64,000 bases of DNA from Mycolicibacterium boenickei (GTDB lineage Bacteria; Actinomycetota; Actinomycetes; Mycobacteriales; Mycobacteriaceae): NCBI RefSeq assembly GCF_010731295.1, contig NZ_AP022579.1, positions 4,774,001 through 4,838,000 of the forward strand, in the 5' to 3' direction. Under the pieces are notes generated by a model. That model had not been told where the DNA came from, did no database searches, and was given only the letters and a program-made list of their open reading frames with translations. The position numbers and the translations under genes were made by a program. Positions 1 to 9,445 of this stretch are shown piece after piece. The number at the start of each line of letters is the position of its first letter. The stretch's first letter is position 1.

Positions 1-1433
1 GGTCCGCAGCCCAGGGCGAGGTCGGGGGCGTCGGTGTGGCCGCCGTGTTGCCAGTCGGCTCGGGCGTGGTGGACCTCGCAGCGGTCGGCCGCGGCGGTGC
101 ATCCGGGGCGGGTGCAGCCGCGGTCGCGGTTGTAGAGCAGCAGGCGTTGGGCTGTGGTGGCCAATCGTTTGGTGCGGGCCAGGTATAGCGGTTCGGCGGT
201 GTGGCGTTTGTAGACGGTGAGGTAGTGAAAGCTGTGTGATGCCAATCGGATCAGGTCGTTCATCGGCATCCGCAGGCCCGCGCCGGTGACGGCGATGCCG
301 GCGCCGGCTTCCAGTTCGGCCAGGGTCGTGGAGACCACCACGGTGACCGGGAGGCCGCCATGCTGGCCGAGTCGTTTGGACATCAGGACTTCCCGTAGCG
401 CGACTTTGAGGGCGTCGTGGTTGCGTTGGGCTTGGGTCCGGGTGTCCCGGTCGGCGGCGGCCTGCTGGGCGTGTGCGGCTTGAGCCGTGGCCTGCTCATG
501 AGAGGTCTGCTGCTCCTCGCAGGCGTCGAGTTCAGTCTCCTCATCAACGAGAACGGCGGCCTCGGAGTCGGTCACGTCAGGCCCGGACACGTCAGGCCCG
601 GGCACGCCGGCCTCAGCGGCAGGGGTGTCGGTCTGGCGCGCGGCGTCGTCTGTCTCGGTCTGGTCGTCGAGTGGGTTGGGTGTGGGGTTGTGGATGGGTT
701 CGGGGTCGGCGGGGTTGTTGATGCCCGGGGCACCCCAGACGCCGGTGACGGTGGTCAGGTACGCCGCGGTCTCAGGGTCCAGCCAGCCCTGGACATGCAC
801 CAGTCCGTCGGCGTCCTGTGTGCCGATCCGCAACCCCCGCAGATGCGCCGCGACATCAGGCGAGTCGCCGTCCTGGTTGAGCAGATAGAGCAGTTTGTCG
901 GCAGCGGCTTTGAGGGTTTCGGGGGTGTCGCGGGTGGCGGCGGCGACCAGGTCGGATTCGATCTTGCCGAGTTCGGCGGTGTTGACGTATTTTTCGGCCT
1001 TGGCCACGGTGTCGCGGATGATGGTGATGTGGTCGGTGTTGATCGTGCCGGCCAGCAGCGCCTGGGCACACGCGGGAAACAGCGGGTCGAGCACCTCACC
1101 GCCGATGGCATAGCGCGGCCCGAGAGCGGCGGCGGCGGCCACCCGCCGGGAAGCTTCCCTGCCGCTGATCCGCATCCGGGTGGCCAGTACGTCTTTAAAG
1201 GATTTCCCGCCGATCTCATGCGGGCTGGCCTGCGCCATCAGGGCGGCCTGGATCCGGTGATCGATCAGCGCCTCGGTACGGGCGAGCCGTTCCCGCGCGG
1301 ACTGCAGCGCCAACAACTCCGCGGTGTCCAACCCGGTGAAATCGACATCGGCCAACGCCGCGGTCGCGGCACGGTGACCGGCCAGCACGGACTGCACCAC
1401 CTCCCGACCCTGCACCACTCCCGCCATCACCAT
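1..1433 (-). CDS. 13E12-family DUF222/HNH endonuclease-like protein, copy 1 (3' end outside window)
   Basis: The reading frame opens at ATG 1433 and runs off the left edge after 477 codons. It matches the complete copy at 43691-45271 almost throughout: an N-terminal DUF222 helical region, a Pro/Glu/Ala-rich variable linker, then an HNH-type C-terminus with a DRCEVHH motif near the edge. About 45-50 residues should be missing. Family knowledge: 13E12 repeat proteins are multicopy in mycobacteria, have HNH nuclease motifs and no settled function. The start is fixed by the second copy, which shares the same sequence around the ATG and the LexA box just upstream. The linker (window about 470-730) differs most between copies, as expected from mosaic exchange. 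Confidence 0.9.
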   Translation of the reverse strand, partial: MVMAGVVQGREVVQSVLAGHRAATAALADVDFTGLDTAELLALQSARERLARTEALIDHRIQAALMAQASPHEIGGKSFKDVLATRMRISGREASRRVAAAAALGPRYAIGGEVLDPLFPACAQALLAGTINTDHITIIRDTVAKAEKYVNTAELGKIESDLVAAATRDTPETLKAAADKLLYLLNQDGDSPDVAAHLRGLRIGTQDADGLVHVQGWLDPETAAYLTTVTGVWGAPGINNPADPEPIHNPTPNPLDDQTETDDAARQTDTPAAEAGVPGPDVSGPDVTDSEAAVLVDEETELDACEEQQTSHEQATAQAAHAQQAAADRDTRTQAQRNHDALKVALREVLMSKRLGQHGGLPVTVVVSTTLAELEAGAGIAVTGAGLRMPMNDLIRLASHSFHYLTVYKRHTAEPLYLARTKRLATTAQRLLLYNRDRGCTRPGCTAAADRCEVHHARADWQHGGHTDAPDLALGCG

Positions 1434-1436
1434 GAT

Positions 1437-1452
1437 TCGAACACTAGTTCGA
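1437..1452 (-). promoter_or_regulatory. LexA (SOS) box over a predicted leaderless promoter, 13E12 copy 1
   Basis: The 16-mer TCGAAC-N4-GTTCGA is a perfect match to the mycobacterial SOS box. It ends three bases before the ATG at 1433. Read on the minus strand, the box contains TAGTGT, a TANNNT -10 element, seven bases before the ATG. This is the spacing of a leaderless mycobacterial transcript. LexA bound here would cover the -10 directly. The promoter call is inferred; the box is seen. Confidence 0.88.
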
Positions 1453-1541
1453 CACACTGACAGGAACACCGAGTTTGGGACTGACGTGGCCACAGTGACC
1501 AAAGTTTTTCGGCGAGCTCAGGCTGCCTGGAGCCTCGAAGC

Positions 1542-2075
1542 TTATTGGGGCGACCGGTAGTACTCCCGTTCCGACACCCCGGCCAGCGGCGCCAGGTACA
1601 CCCACGGGATGGTTCCGGCAAGCCGGTTGAGGGTGGCGACGGCGTCGTTGTAGTACTGCCGGGCGAATGCGAGCTTGTTCTCGGTGTCGGCCAGGTTCTC
1701 CTGCAAATTCAGAAAGTTGTTCGACGAATTCAGTTGCGGGTAGGACGATCCCAGCGCCAGCACCCCGGTCAACGCCGAGTCGAGATCATGTTCGGCGGCG
1801 CTGCGCTGTTGCACCGAGGCCCCGCCGGTCGCCGAGGTCAGCGCCGCCTGGGCACTGCTGACCCGGCCCAGGACGGCCGTCTCGTGGGAGGCGAACGTCG
1901 CCACGGTCTGCACCAGCGCCGGGATCAGCGCGGCCCGGCGGGTCAGCTCGACATCGATGCCGCTCAACGCCTCGGCGACATGCACATCGGCCGCCCGCAA
2001 TTTGTTGTAGCCGACGACGAACCCCACCAATACCGCGACCGCGAGCGCCAGCACCACGATCAACAGCAGTCTCAC
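1542..2075 (-). CDS. LemA family protein
   Basis: The protein has 177 residues. One N-terminal membrane helix (about residues 3-22) is followed by a helical LemA-type domain with the family-like stretch NNFLNLQENLADTENK and YYNDAVATLNR. LemA proteins are membrane-anchored helical bundles of unclear role. The GTG start at 2075 overlaps the stop of the upstream DUF2207 gene as GTGA; another GTG lies at 2078. The Shine-Dalgarno AGGAGGT (2084-2090) is part of the upstream gene's poly-glycine codons, so translation of the two genes should be coupled. An open frame continues upstream to 2684, but that part is antisense-like shadow of the neighbour. Confidence 0.88.
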   Translation of the reverse strand: MRLLLIVVLALAVAVLVGFVVGYNKLRAADVHVAEALSGIDVELTRRAALIPALVQTVATFASHETAVLGRVSSAQAALTSATGGASVQQRSAAEHDLDSALTGVLALGSSYPQLNSSNNFLNLQENLADTENKLAFARQYYNDAVATLNRLAGTIPWVYLAPLAGVSEREYYRSPQ

Positions 2076-3892
2076 CACGATCCACCTCCTCCCCCTCCGC
2101 CGCCACCCCCGCCGCCGCCGGACGACGACGACCCGCCGCCCGACGACGAGGACGAAGACGACTGCGAGGCCGTGTATGCCCCGATCGATGACGATAGTGC
2201 CGACTCGAAGCTGTCGAAGTCCGCGCCGCCGGATCCGCCGGTGAAGCCGTGGCTGGTATCCGACGACGATGACGACGAGTTGTACCAATCCGGTTGGGGC
2301 GCCGGTGCCCCCATGGAATCCTGGTACTTCTTGGCCCACAACGCGGCGGTGCCGCCGGCCACCGCGAACGGAATGTAGGCCAGGTAGAGGTCTTTGCGGG
2401 CGGCGAAGTCGAATCTGGTCTCCGCGGAATCGGTCGACAGCAGACGGTGGAAACCCTCGGCCCGCGACCACAATTCCCGACCCTCGGCCGTTCGTCGGGT
2501 ACCCACACCGCCGCGCCAGCCACGCACCGAGCACAGGAAGAACACCGCGAAGGGCAACGCCCACAACGTGATACCGAACCACAGGAAGAAACCGGCCAGT
2601 GCGGCGAAGAACGCCACCACATTGGCGACGCGGACCCACAGTTCCTTGCGCCGCCTGACCATGAAGCCGCCGTCGAACGCCCACTTGCGTACGGCCACAG
2701 CCATATCTGCCTTGGCCTTACTCAGCTTCTTGCCCGACGTCGCGGTGTTCTTGGCGGAGAACTCCGCACCCGGGGACATCACCTTGAGCGCCGCGGCCAC
2801 GTCGATGCCGACCGGATCGACATCGGCCCACTCGGCCGGCTTCACGAGACCTTTGATCTTCCAGTGTTGGTCACTGACCTGCCGCAGCTCCACGAGTCCC
2901 CGCTCGGCGAGATGGAACAGCGTCGCGCTCAGCCCGTTCTTGGGGACGGTCTCGGTGCGGATGAACTCGGTCTGTACCGGCCCGAGCCCTTCCGGCGGCG
3001 CGTACTGAACCGGGAACCCCGGTGCCGGTTCGATCGTGGTCCGCGTCCAGAGGTAGGCGAGCAGTGCCATGCCGCCGGTCAGCAGGGCGATCCAGCCCAG
3101 TGTGGGCACCGACCGGCCGAGGATGCGGTCCCAGGTGTGGGGCCACGGCAAAGTCGCCTGCGGCGGCGTCGCCACATCGACGCCGGCGCGAAGCGTCACG
3201 GGGGTGTGGGGCTCCAGGCCGGTGGCCACGAGCCGCACGGTGTTGCCGTCGATGTGCAGATCCGTGCAGGCTTCGCCGACGCCGAATCCCACACTGCACC
3301 CCGCCCCGGTCACCGCGGCCGGCAGGGTGACCGAGATGTCGGCCCGTTCGATCGTGTTGTTCCAGGCCGGCGCGACCACGTTCCAGTAGAAGGCGGACCG
3401 GGCGTCGGGATGGCCGGTGTTCACGGCGAACCGGTGTTGGGCGCCGACGGTGCCCGGGTCGAGGACCCCGTCGATCGTGTACCGCAGTTCGAAAACGTGG
3501 CTGCCCCAGTCCAGGGTGGTGGCGGGGTCACCGATCTTGGCCACCCGGAACCGCTTGCCGCTCTCCCACAGCAATTGGTAGGGAATCGGTGATCCGTCCA
3601 TCGTGATCGACGTGATCTCGGGTTCCTGCCGAACGTGCGAATTGTTCTGGTTCTGCACGTCCCAATAGCGGAAGATGCCGTGCCGCCCGCCGGGAAAGTC
3701 TCCCGTGATGGTCTCGACCGCATCCATCCGGCCGTCGGCACCGACGGTGAAATCAGCCCGGTAGTCGGTGATCACCACCGGATCCGCCGGACCCGTCGCG
3801 GCACCCGACCCCGAGCCGCTGAACAGCAGCGGCCAGAGGAGCCCAAAGGCGATGAGCGCCAACGCAAACAACCACGAGCACACCCGGCGCAT
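2072..3892 (-). CDS. DUF2207 membrane protein with Gly/Ser-rich tail
   Basis: The protein has 606 residues. There is a signal peptide or N-terminal helix (about 1-24), an extracytoplasmic beta-rich DUF2207 domain (about 40-235), a membrane helix near 245-265, a cytoplasmic stretch and a second pair of helices near 415-450. It ends in a Ser-rich then poly-Gly tail closing with Ser-Trp. DUF2207 genes are commonly found beside lemA, as here. The function is unknown; a role in envelope protein quality or cell-wall maintenance is only a guess. The Gly tail is encoded by GGN repeats prone to slippage. The first Met (3892) gives a typical signal sequence with twin Arg at residues 2-3. Confidence 0.85.
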   Translation of the reverse strand: MRRVCSWLFALALIAFGLLWPLLFSGSGSGAATGPADPVVITDYRADFTVGADGRMDAVETITGDFPGGRHGIFRYWDVQNQNNSHVRQEPEITSITMDGSPIPYQLLWESGKRFRVAKIGDPATTLDWGSHVFELRYTIDGVLDPGTVGAQHRFAVNTGHPDARSAFYWNVVAPAWNNTIERADISVTLPAAVTGAGCSVGFGVGEACTDLHIDGNTVRLVATGLEPHTPVTLRAGVDVATPPQATLPWPHTWDRILGRSVPTLGWIALLTGGMALLAYLWTRTTIEPAPGFPVQYAPPEGLGPVQTEFIRTETVPKNGLSATLFHLAERGLVELRQVSDQHWKIKGLVKPAEWADVDPVGIDVAAALKVMSPGAEFSAKNTATSGKKLSKAKADMAVAVRKWAFDGGFMVRRRKELWVRVANVVAFFAALAGFFLWFGITLWALPFAVFFLCSVRGWRGGVGTRRTAEGRELWSRAEGFHRLLSTDSAETRFDFAARKDLYLAYIPFAVAGGTAALWAKKYQDSMGAPAPQPDWYNSSSSSSDTSHGFTGGSGGADFDSFESALSSSIGAYTASQSSSSSSSGGGSSSSGGGGGGGGGGGGGSW

Positions 3893-3940
3893 GGCAGCCT
3901 CCTGATTCGGTACTCACCGACAACGGGTGAAGTATCCGCC

Positions 3941-5941
3941 TTACCCGATGTGCAGAGGGTCGATTTGGATGCGACACGGTTGCTGATCCTTGCGGGCACT
4001 GAGCACCGCGGTGGCCCGGCGCAGCGCGGCCGCCAGCTCCAGGCCCCCGTCGCGGGGCACCCGGACCAGCATTCGGCTCACCTCGGCATCGGCATCCAGA
4101 CCCGGCGGGCGGCGCGCACCCACCGGCAGTTCCACCGGCCCGAGAGTTTCCGCGACATCGGGCAGATGCGCGGTGTCGAGCAGTGCCTCGACTGCCGTCG
4201 TCGTCCCGTCGATGGCCGCCATGTGCACCGCGGGTGGCAGTCCCACCTCGCTGCGGGCATCGAGCTCGGTGTCGGCATGCCCCACCGGGTCCCACCGGAT
4301 CAGGGCCTGCACGGTGGCGATGGCCGATTCCGCGACCACGGCCACCACCCCGCCGTCGGTGCGCGGCCGGACCAGGGCCGCCGCGGCCATCCACCGGCGC
4401 AGCGTGTCCTCGGCGGCGCGTAGATCCTGCCGGCCCAGCAGTGCCCACGCGTCGAGCAGGAGGGCGGCGCCGTAACCGCCGGCCGCGATCGGCTCCGCGC
4501 CGGGCGTGCTGACCACCAGGGCTGGGCCATCGCCCACCGCATCGAGCACCGCGTCACCACCCGAGGTGATCACCGAGGTGCCCGGAAAGGCCCGGCCCAG
4601 CTCTTCGGCGGTCCGCCGCGCCCCCACCACGACCGCCCGCACCGCGTCGGAACCGCAACGCGCACAACGCAATGCGGGCTCAGCCCGGCCGCACCACCGG
4701 CATTCGGCCGCAGCGCTGCCCCGGTCCGGCAGAGCGAGTGGGCCGGTGCAGTGCCTGCAGCGGGTCACGGTGCGGCACCGCGCGCACGCCAGGGCGGGCA
4801 CGTATCCGCGCCGTGGGACCTGGATGAGCACCGGGCGTTGTGCCTGCAGTGCCGTCCGGGCGGCCTGCAGCGCCATGGACGGCAGCCGGGCGGTGTGGGC
4901 TGCAGGGTCGCGTTCCTGGGCGTACCCGCTGTCCTCCAGCGCGACCACCCGCGGCGCGACAGCGCGCACCACCGGCCGCGCCGCCACCACGTCGTGCGCC
5001 CAGCGGGTCCGCACCAGGGCCTGGGCCTCGGCGGTCCGCGCGTAACCACCGATGATCGCCGCGCACCGCAGCTGGTGGGCGCGCAGCATGGCGACGTCAC
5101 GGGCATGCGGATAGGGCGCGCGTGGCTCGGAGAGGTTGTCGTCGCCGTCGTCCCACACCAGGACCAGCCCGAGGTTGGCGACCGGGGCGAACACCGCGCT
5201 CCGGGTACCGATCACCAGCTGGGCCTGCCCGCGCAGCACCGCCAGCCAGCGGCGGTAGCGGGCAGACGGACCGAGCCCGGCCGACAACGCGACCACCCGC
5301 GACGCGGGCACCCGTTCGGTGGCCGCGGCGTGCAGCGCATCGACATCGCGCTGGTCGGGCACCACCGCCACCACACCGAGTCCCGCGTTCACCGCCACTG
5401 CGGCGGCCTCGGCCAGCCGGCGGGCCCAGTTCTCTCCGGGCAGCGCCTGCCACACCGCCCGCGCGGCTCGGCCCTCACCGACCGCGGTCAGGAATTGTTC
5501 GCCGCGCGCGTAACGGGCCCAGGCACTGGTGTCGACCGGGGCGGCCGAGACCGGATCCGGCTCGTCGGGGGTCTGCTTCTCGACCCTGGCGTGGCGCGGC
5601 GGCACCGCGAGACGCAGTACGTCCGCGCGCGTTCCGGCGTAGCGCGCCGCGACGGCGTCGACGAGCCGGCGGACCTCCGGGGTGAGCACCGGCTCGGGCG
5701 AGACCACGCGGTCGAGCCAGCCGAGTTTGCCGGTGTGATCGGTGTCGGATCGCCGCTCCAGCAGGTAGGCATCGACCAGCCTGCCGTTGAAGCGCACCCG
5801 GACCCGCACACCCGGCTGGGCGTCGTCGGACTGCTCTTCCGACACGAGATAGTCGAATTCCCGGTCCAGGTGCGGAACGGTGAGAAGGGGAAGCACCCGC
5901 GCGATGGGCTCATGCTGGGCGGCGCGGCGGGTGATCGTCAC
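3941..5941 (-). CDS. priA: Primosomal protein N' (PriA), helicase motifs degenerate
   Basis: The 666-residue protein has the PriA 3'-DNA-end-binding N-terminus (about 10-115), the helicase lobe and the eight zinc-binding cysteines (C386, C389, C395, C398, C414, C417, C426, C429). PriA reloads the replisome at stalled forks. Here Walker A is missing: the matching position near residues 164-180 has no GxGKT. The DEEH box is replaced by DDGD around 264-267. ATP-driven unwinding is therefore unlikely, as known for actinobacterial PriA. The GTG start (5941) overlaps the preceding YhhN stop as GTGA. Synteny fits Rv1402. Confidence 0.93.
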   Translation of the reverse strand: MTITRRAAQHEPIARVLPLLTVPHLDREFDYLVSEEQSDDAQPGVRVRVRFNGRLVDAYLLERRSDTDHTGKLGWLDRVVSPEPVLTPEVRRLVDAVAARYAGTRADVLRLAVPPRHARVEKQTPDEPDPVSAAPVDTSAWARYARGEQFLTAVGEGRAARAVWQALPGENWARRLAEAAAVAVNAGLGVVAVVPDQRDVDALHAAATERVPASRVVALSAGLGPSARYRRWLAVLRGQAQLVIGTRSAVFAPVANLGLVLVWDDGDDNLSEPRAPYPHARDVAMLRAHQLRCAAIIGGYARTAEAQALVRTRWAHDVVAARPVVRAVAPRVVALEDSGYAQERDPAAHTARLPSMALQAARTALQAQRPVLIQVPRRGYVPALACARCRTVTRCRHCTGPLALPDRGSAAAECRWCGRAEPALRCARCGSDAVRAVVVGARRTAEELGRAFPGTSVITSGGDAVLDAVGDGPALVVSTPGAEPIAAGGYGAALLLDAWALLGRQDLRAAEDTLRRWMAAAALVRPRTDGGVVAVVAESAIATVQALIRWDPVGHADTELDARSEVGLPPAVHMAAIDGTTTAVEALLDTAHLPDVAETLGPVELPVGARRPPGLDADAEVSRMLVRVPRDGGLELAAALRRATAVLSARKDQQPCRIQIDPLHIG

Positions 5942-6678
5942 TGCACAGCTTTAGCAGACTTGTCTGACGCCCGGCCGAAGAACAGGCCCGCCGTGATCAG
6001 CAGTAGCGATGCCGCATAGGCCCACCAGATCGGGACGGCGAGCAGCTGGTCGCCCCGCACGAACTGGCTGATGCCGATCATGGAGTCCGACACCGCGAAA
6101 CACACGGCCCCTGCCGCGGTCCACGGTGTGGGCAGCCGGGCCAGCAGCGCCGCGCACACCATGGCTCCGAGCACCGCGATGTAGGCGACCACCGGGACAG
6201 CCATCCCCTGTTCGACCAGCCGGGGCCAGAACCAGGTCAGCAGCGCCAGGCAGGCCAGGACGGTGACCGCGACGGCGATCAACCTTGGCGTCGAGCGCCG
6301 AGCCAGGGGCAGCAGTGCGCCGAGGAAGCACAGGTGCGCGACCAGAAACGCAGCCAGGCCCAGCACGAAGGACGGCTGCCACCACGGGATGGCGAGCAGG
6401 AAGTCGCCGAGTGCGGAGAACACCAATGCGCCGACCAGCCAGCGGCGTTCCCGCACGATCGGATGTGACCACGCGGCCCCCACCAGCCAGCGGCGTTCCC
6501 GCACGATCGGATGTGACCACGCGGCCCCCGCCAGCAGCAGCGCGGGCAGCGCTTTGACGGCCGGCTGGGCGACGAACTGGCCGGTGAGTTCGGACCCGGC
6601 AGGCAGCCTCAGCGCCACCACGAGGAGAAACAGGCCGTACGCCGCGCCGATGACCGCGGCGGCGCCCCACAACCACAC
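5938..6678 (-). CDS. YhhN/TMEM86-family membrane protein with internal duplication
   Basis: A hydrophobic protein of about 246 residues with seven to eight predicted membrane helices, ending in [14 protein letters not shown]. It resembles the YhhN (lysoplasmalogenase-like) family and occupies the Rv1401 position beside priA. Its stop overlaps the priA GTG start. The start is uncertain: GTG 6678 keeps it clear of the divergent esterase, whereas the open frame reaches further upstream to 6960. A 16-residue segment, [16 protein letters not shown], occurs twice in tandem because of the 48-bp repeat at 6434-6529. It adds an extra loop between helices and may disturb topology. Confidence 0.8.
   Translation of the reverse strand: MWLWGAAAVIGAAYGLFLLVVALRLPAGSELTGQFVAQPAVKALPALLLAGAAWSHPIVRERRWLVGAAWSHPIVRERRWLVGALVFSALGDFLLAIPWWQPSFVLGLAAFLVAHLCFLGALLPLARRSTPRLIAVAVTVLACLALLTWFWPRLVEQGMAVPVVAYIAVLGAMVCAALLARLPTPWTAAGAVCFAVSDSMIGISQFVRGDQLLAVPIWWAYAASLLLITAGLFFGRASDKSAKAVQ
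6434..6529. repeat. Perfect 48-bp tandem duplication inside the YhhN gene
   Basis: The 48 bases at 6434-6481 recur exactly at 6482-6529. The duplication is in frame and adds 16 residues to the membrane protein. The lack of any mismatch suggests a recent event, an unstable allele, or an assembly artefact. Confidence 0.97.
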
Positions 6679-6706
6679 CGTCCGGCGGTGTGCGTACGGT
6701 GGCGGA

Positions 6707-7651
6707 ATGTCCGTTGCTGATGAGAAACCGGCTGTCGATGCCATTCTGCAGAAGGTACTGGAGGCAGTGCCGTTCCAACTATCCACCGACATAGGTGTCG
6801 AGGAGGCCCGCCGCCAGTTCAGTGAGATCCCGCGGTTGCCGGTCCATCCCGAGGTCGAGGCCACCGACCGGGCGATCCAGGGGCCGGCCGGTCCGGTCCC
6901 GGTGCGCGTGTACCGGCCGCCGACCGCCGACGGCACGACGCTGCCGGTCGTGGTGTTCATCCACGGCGGCGGCTGGGCGCTGGGTGACCTGGACAGCTAC
7001 GACGGCACCGCCCGCCAGCACGCCGTCGGCGCGAACGCCGTGGTGGTGTCGGTGGACTACCGGCTGGCCCCTGAGCATCCGTACCCCGCCGCGGTCGACG
7101 ACGTGTGGGCCGTGACCCAGTGGGTGGCCGCCAACTCCGCCGAACTGGGTGCCGACGCCACCCGGATGGCCGTGGCCGGCGATTCCGCGGGCGGCAACCT
7201 CAGCGCGGTGGTGGCCCTGCTGGCGCGCGACGCCGGCCTCCCGTTGCGTTTGCAGTTGCTCTGGTATCCGGCCACGACGTGGGACACCAGCCTGCCGTCG
7301 TTCACCGAGAACGCCAAGGCACCGATTTTGGGACTCGACGCCGTCACAGGGTTCTCCCGTTGGTACGCCGGTCACGTCGATCTGTCCGATCCGCCGGCCA
7401 CGCTCGTGCCGGCCCGCGCGGCGGACCTGTCGGGCCTGGCACCGGCGTACATCGCGGTGGCCGGGCACGATCCGTTGCGCGACGACGGCATCCGCTACGC
7501 CGAATTGCTGGCTGCGGCAGGCGTTCCGGTGCAGCTGGACAACGCCGAGACCCTGGTGCACGGCTATCTCGGCTATGTCGGCGTGGTTCCGGCCTCCACC
7601 GAATCGTTCGAGCGGGCCATGGCCGTGTTGCGCGAGGCGCTGCACGGCTGA
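6707..7651 (+). CDS. Alpha/beta hydrolase, HSL-type esterase/lipase (LipH/LipI-like)
   Basis: The 314-residue protein has the HSL oxyanion motif HGGGW (86-90) and the nucleophile elbow GDSAGG (Ser160). Likely acid and base are Asp255 (AGHDPL) and His285 (VHGY). Such enzymes hydrolyse short to medium acyl esters. No signal peptide is visible, so a cytosolic enzyme is expected. It is divergent from the YhhN gene and near priA, the position of Rv1399c/Rv1400c (lipH, lipI). The ATG at 6707 starts just before the conserved N-terminal cap region; an upstream open frame to 6263 is antisense to YhhN and was rejected. Confidence 0.93.
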   Translation: MSVADEKPAVDAILQKVLEAVPFQLSTDIGVEEARRQFSEIPRLPVHPEVEATDRAIQGPAGPVPVRVYRPPTADGTTLPVVVFIHGGGWALGDLDSYDGTARQHAVGANAVVVSVDYRLAPEHPYPAAVDDVWAVTQWVAANSAELGADATRMAVAGDSAGGNLSAVVALLARDAGLPLRLQLLWYPATTWDTSLPSFTENAKAPILGLDAVTGFSRWYAGHVDLSDPPATLVPARAADLSGLAPAYIAVAGHDPLRDDGIRYAELLAAAGVPVQLDNAETLVHGYLGYVGVVPASTESFERAMAVLREALHG

Positions 7652-7654
7652 GGC

Positions 7655-8221
7655 CTAACTCTTGGGTTCGTTCCTACTGGGCCACAGCGACATTCGACGG
7701 ATGATTCCGTCGCGCAGCGCCACAGTGTGGAACAGCACCGCGCAGATGTGTGCGGTGAACGTCGCGAACAGCAGATAGGCCGCCACCGTGTGGGCCGTAC
7801 GCAGCGCGGCGTAGAGGGTGATGTTGTGCGGGGCGATCGCCGGCAGGTGGATCGCCCCCACCATCACGACCGGGGACTGCGCGGCCGACAGCATGGCCCA
7901 ACCGATCAGTGGCTGCACCAAAAGCAGTGCGTACAAGAGGTATTCGGAGTAGCTGGCGACGCGGCGTTCCACCGGGCCCATTGTGGCCAGGAACGGCGGC
8001 AGCCGGTGGGTCAGCCGGTTGACGAGCCGCACGATCGCGAAGACCAGGATCGCTATGCCCAGCGGCCGGTGGATCGCCAGCAGCAGCGGGTAGTAGCTGA
8101 GCGCGGCGATCATCGTGACACCGATGAAGAACTGCGCGATCACCATCACCGCCATGGACCAGTGCAGCAGCCTGGCCGGCAGGTTGAAGCGGGTGATCGC
8201 CTGCTTCGTCTCGGTGGTCAT
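7655..8221 (-). CDS. Cytochrome b561 family membrane protein
   Basis: The 188-residue protein has four predicted membrane helices with histidines placed to bind two b-type haems (LLHWSM near 18-23, AIHRPLG near 49-55, and HTV and AHICAV in helices 3-4). Bacterial b561 proteins pass electrons from quinol to a partner. The ATG overlaps the stop of the catalase-like gene as ATGA, so the two are co-translated. The partner is exported, so this protein probably supplies its electrons across the membrane (inference). Confidence 0.9.
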   Translation of the reverse strand: MTTETKQAITRFNLPARLLHWSMAVMVIAQFFIGVTMIAALSYYPLLLAIHRPLGIAILVFAIVRLVNRLTHRLPPFLATMGPVERRVASYSEYLLYALLLVQPLIGWAMLSAAQSPVVMVGAIHLPAIAPHNITLYAALRTAHTVAAYLLFATFTAHICAVLFHTVALRDGIIRRMSLWPSRNEPKS

Positions 8222-9297
8222 TGCTCACCTCCGGGGACGACGACGGCGCTGGGCGACTTGGGTTCCCGGGCCCGCCGGTTGAACGATCGGGCGTAGACGG
8301 CAGACCGCGCGTGCAGCACCGGATCCTCGGAGGCGGCCAGGCCGTCGGGCAGCACGAGCGGATCGAAATTGATGTCGCGGGCGTTTCCGGGGGCTTCGGT
8401 GTGGACGGCGTCGATGGTGATGGTGCCCGCGTCGATCGTCGGGCGGTTCGGCGGCCACGGCAGCGTCGGATCGTTGGTGGGGTCGCCCGGTTCGGCCAGG
8501 GTGAGGATCAGCTTCCAGCTGATCGGGCCGCGCGCCACGGTGCCGATCAGTGCGTCGAAGAGGCCGTTCTTGTCGTCGGTCCGCGGTGGCTGGGCGGGCT
8601 CGTCCGCGTGCGCCGGCACGGCCGTCCACCGGACGAACGTCGACCGGCCCTGGTCGTTGGTGGCGCGGAAGGCATGCAGCCCGCGGTAGGTGCTGTCGGC
8701 GAATCCGGCGCTCGGCGGGTCTTGCTTGATGATCTTCATCGCCGCCGCGGTTTCCGGGTGGGCGGCCAGGAAATCGGCCATCGCCTGCGGGTCGGGCTTG
8801 CCGGTCTGCGGTTGCGGTCGAGACGCGAGCATCCGGTCGTAGAAGCCCTGGGGTGTGTTGTCGGTGAAGACCGGGACGTTGACCATCGCGATGCGCCACT
8901 GCTCCCCGTCGGGAAGCCGCAACATCAACCCGAGGCCTCGGACCGTGTCGGCCTTGTCGGGCTGGTCGGGCAGTCCCCCCGACAATGAGAACCTGCCGAC
9001 GACGGGCACTGTGCCGGGTTTGAACACCGCGGCCCTACTCACCTGGGCACCCGCCCCCGTGCTGGTGAACGTTCCGGTCGCGGCCAGGCCCTTGGCATGG
9101 TTGCGCCGGAATCCGTCGTGACGGCCGGCGATCTGCTCGAAACGGTCGGCGAAATCGGCCGGTGTCAGCGCGTCGGGCCGCAACCAGCCTGCCGCCTCGG
9201 CCAGCCCGCCGACGCCGACCGCCGCGACACCGCCGACCGCGGCCAGACCGAGCAGCGCCCGTCTGCGGTTGAGCGCCGGAGAGTCATCGGATTCCAT
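8218..9297 (-). CDS. Tat-exported catalase-family peroxidase
   Basis: The 359-residue protein starts at ATG 9297 with a twin-arginine signal (LNRRRALLGLAAVGG) and an Ala/Gly-rich helix. The catalase core is reduced in size. The distal haem His sits in FRRNHAKG and the probable proximal Tyr in RSAVYARSF near the C-terminus. Small catalase-family proteins of this kind act as peroxidases and lack much of the classical catalase C-terminal half. The coupled b561 gene suggests quinol-driven peroxide removal outside the membrane. A longer open frame to 9375 lacks the Tat start context. Confidence 0.92.
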   Translation of the reverse strand: MESDDSPALNRRRALLGLAAVGGVAAVGVGGLAEAAGWLRPDALTPADFADRFEQIAGRHDGFRRNHAKGLAATGTFTSTGAGAQVSRAAVFKPGTVPVVGRFSLSGGLPDQPDKADTVRGLGLMLRLPDGEQWRIAMVNVPVFTDNTPQGFYDRMLASRPQPQTGKPDPQAMADFLAAHPETAAAMKIIKQDPPSAGFADSTYRGLHAFRATNDQGRSTFVRWTAVPAHADEPAQPPRTDDKNGLFDALIGTVARGPISWKLILTLAEPGDPTNDPTLPWPPNRPTIDAGTITIDAVHTEAPGNARDINFDPLVLPDGLAASEDPVLHARSAVYARSFNRRAREPKSPSAVVVPGGEQ

Positions 9298-9445
9298 CGT
9301 GGTCGCACCCCATTTCGCCGTTGGACTCCTTCCAGTGTGAACGGAGTGCCGCCGCGACGCACGGAAGCCTTCCACTGGAGTTAACCTTCGAATCTACTGT
9401 GTCCCAACCCATAACGTGCTGAGTTTCGAGGTAGCATCCAGGCCC

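Noticed and set aside
3941..5941. Frameshift or decay of priA because of missing ATPase motifs
   Set aside because: The frame is intact, all zinc cysteines are kept and the loss is a known actinobacterial trait.
9331..9379. Inverted repeat TCCAGTG / CACTGGA before the catalase gene
   Set aside because: Arms of seven bases 35 bp apart are close to chance in this context; no regulator next to it suggests a role.
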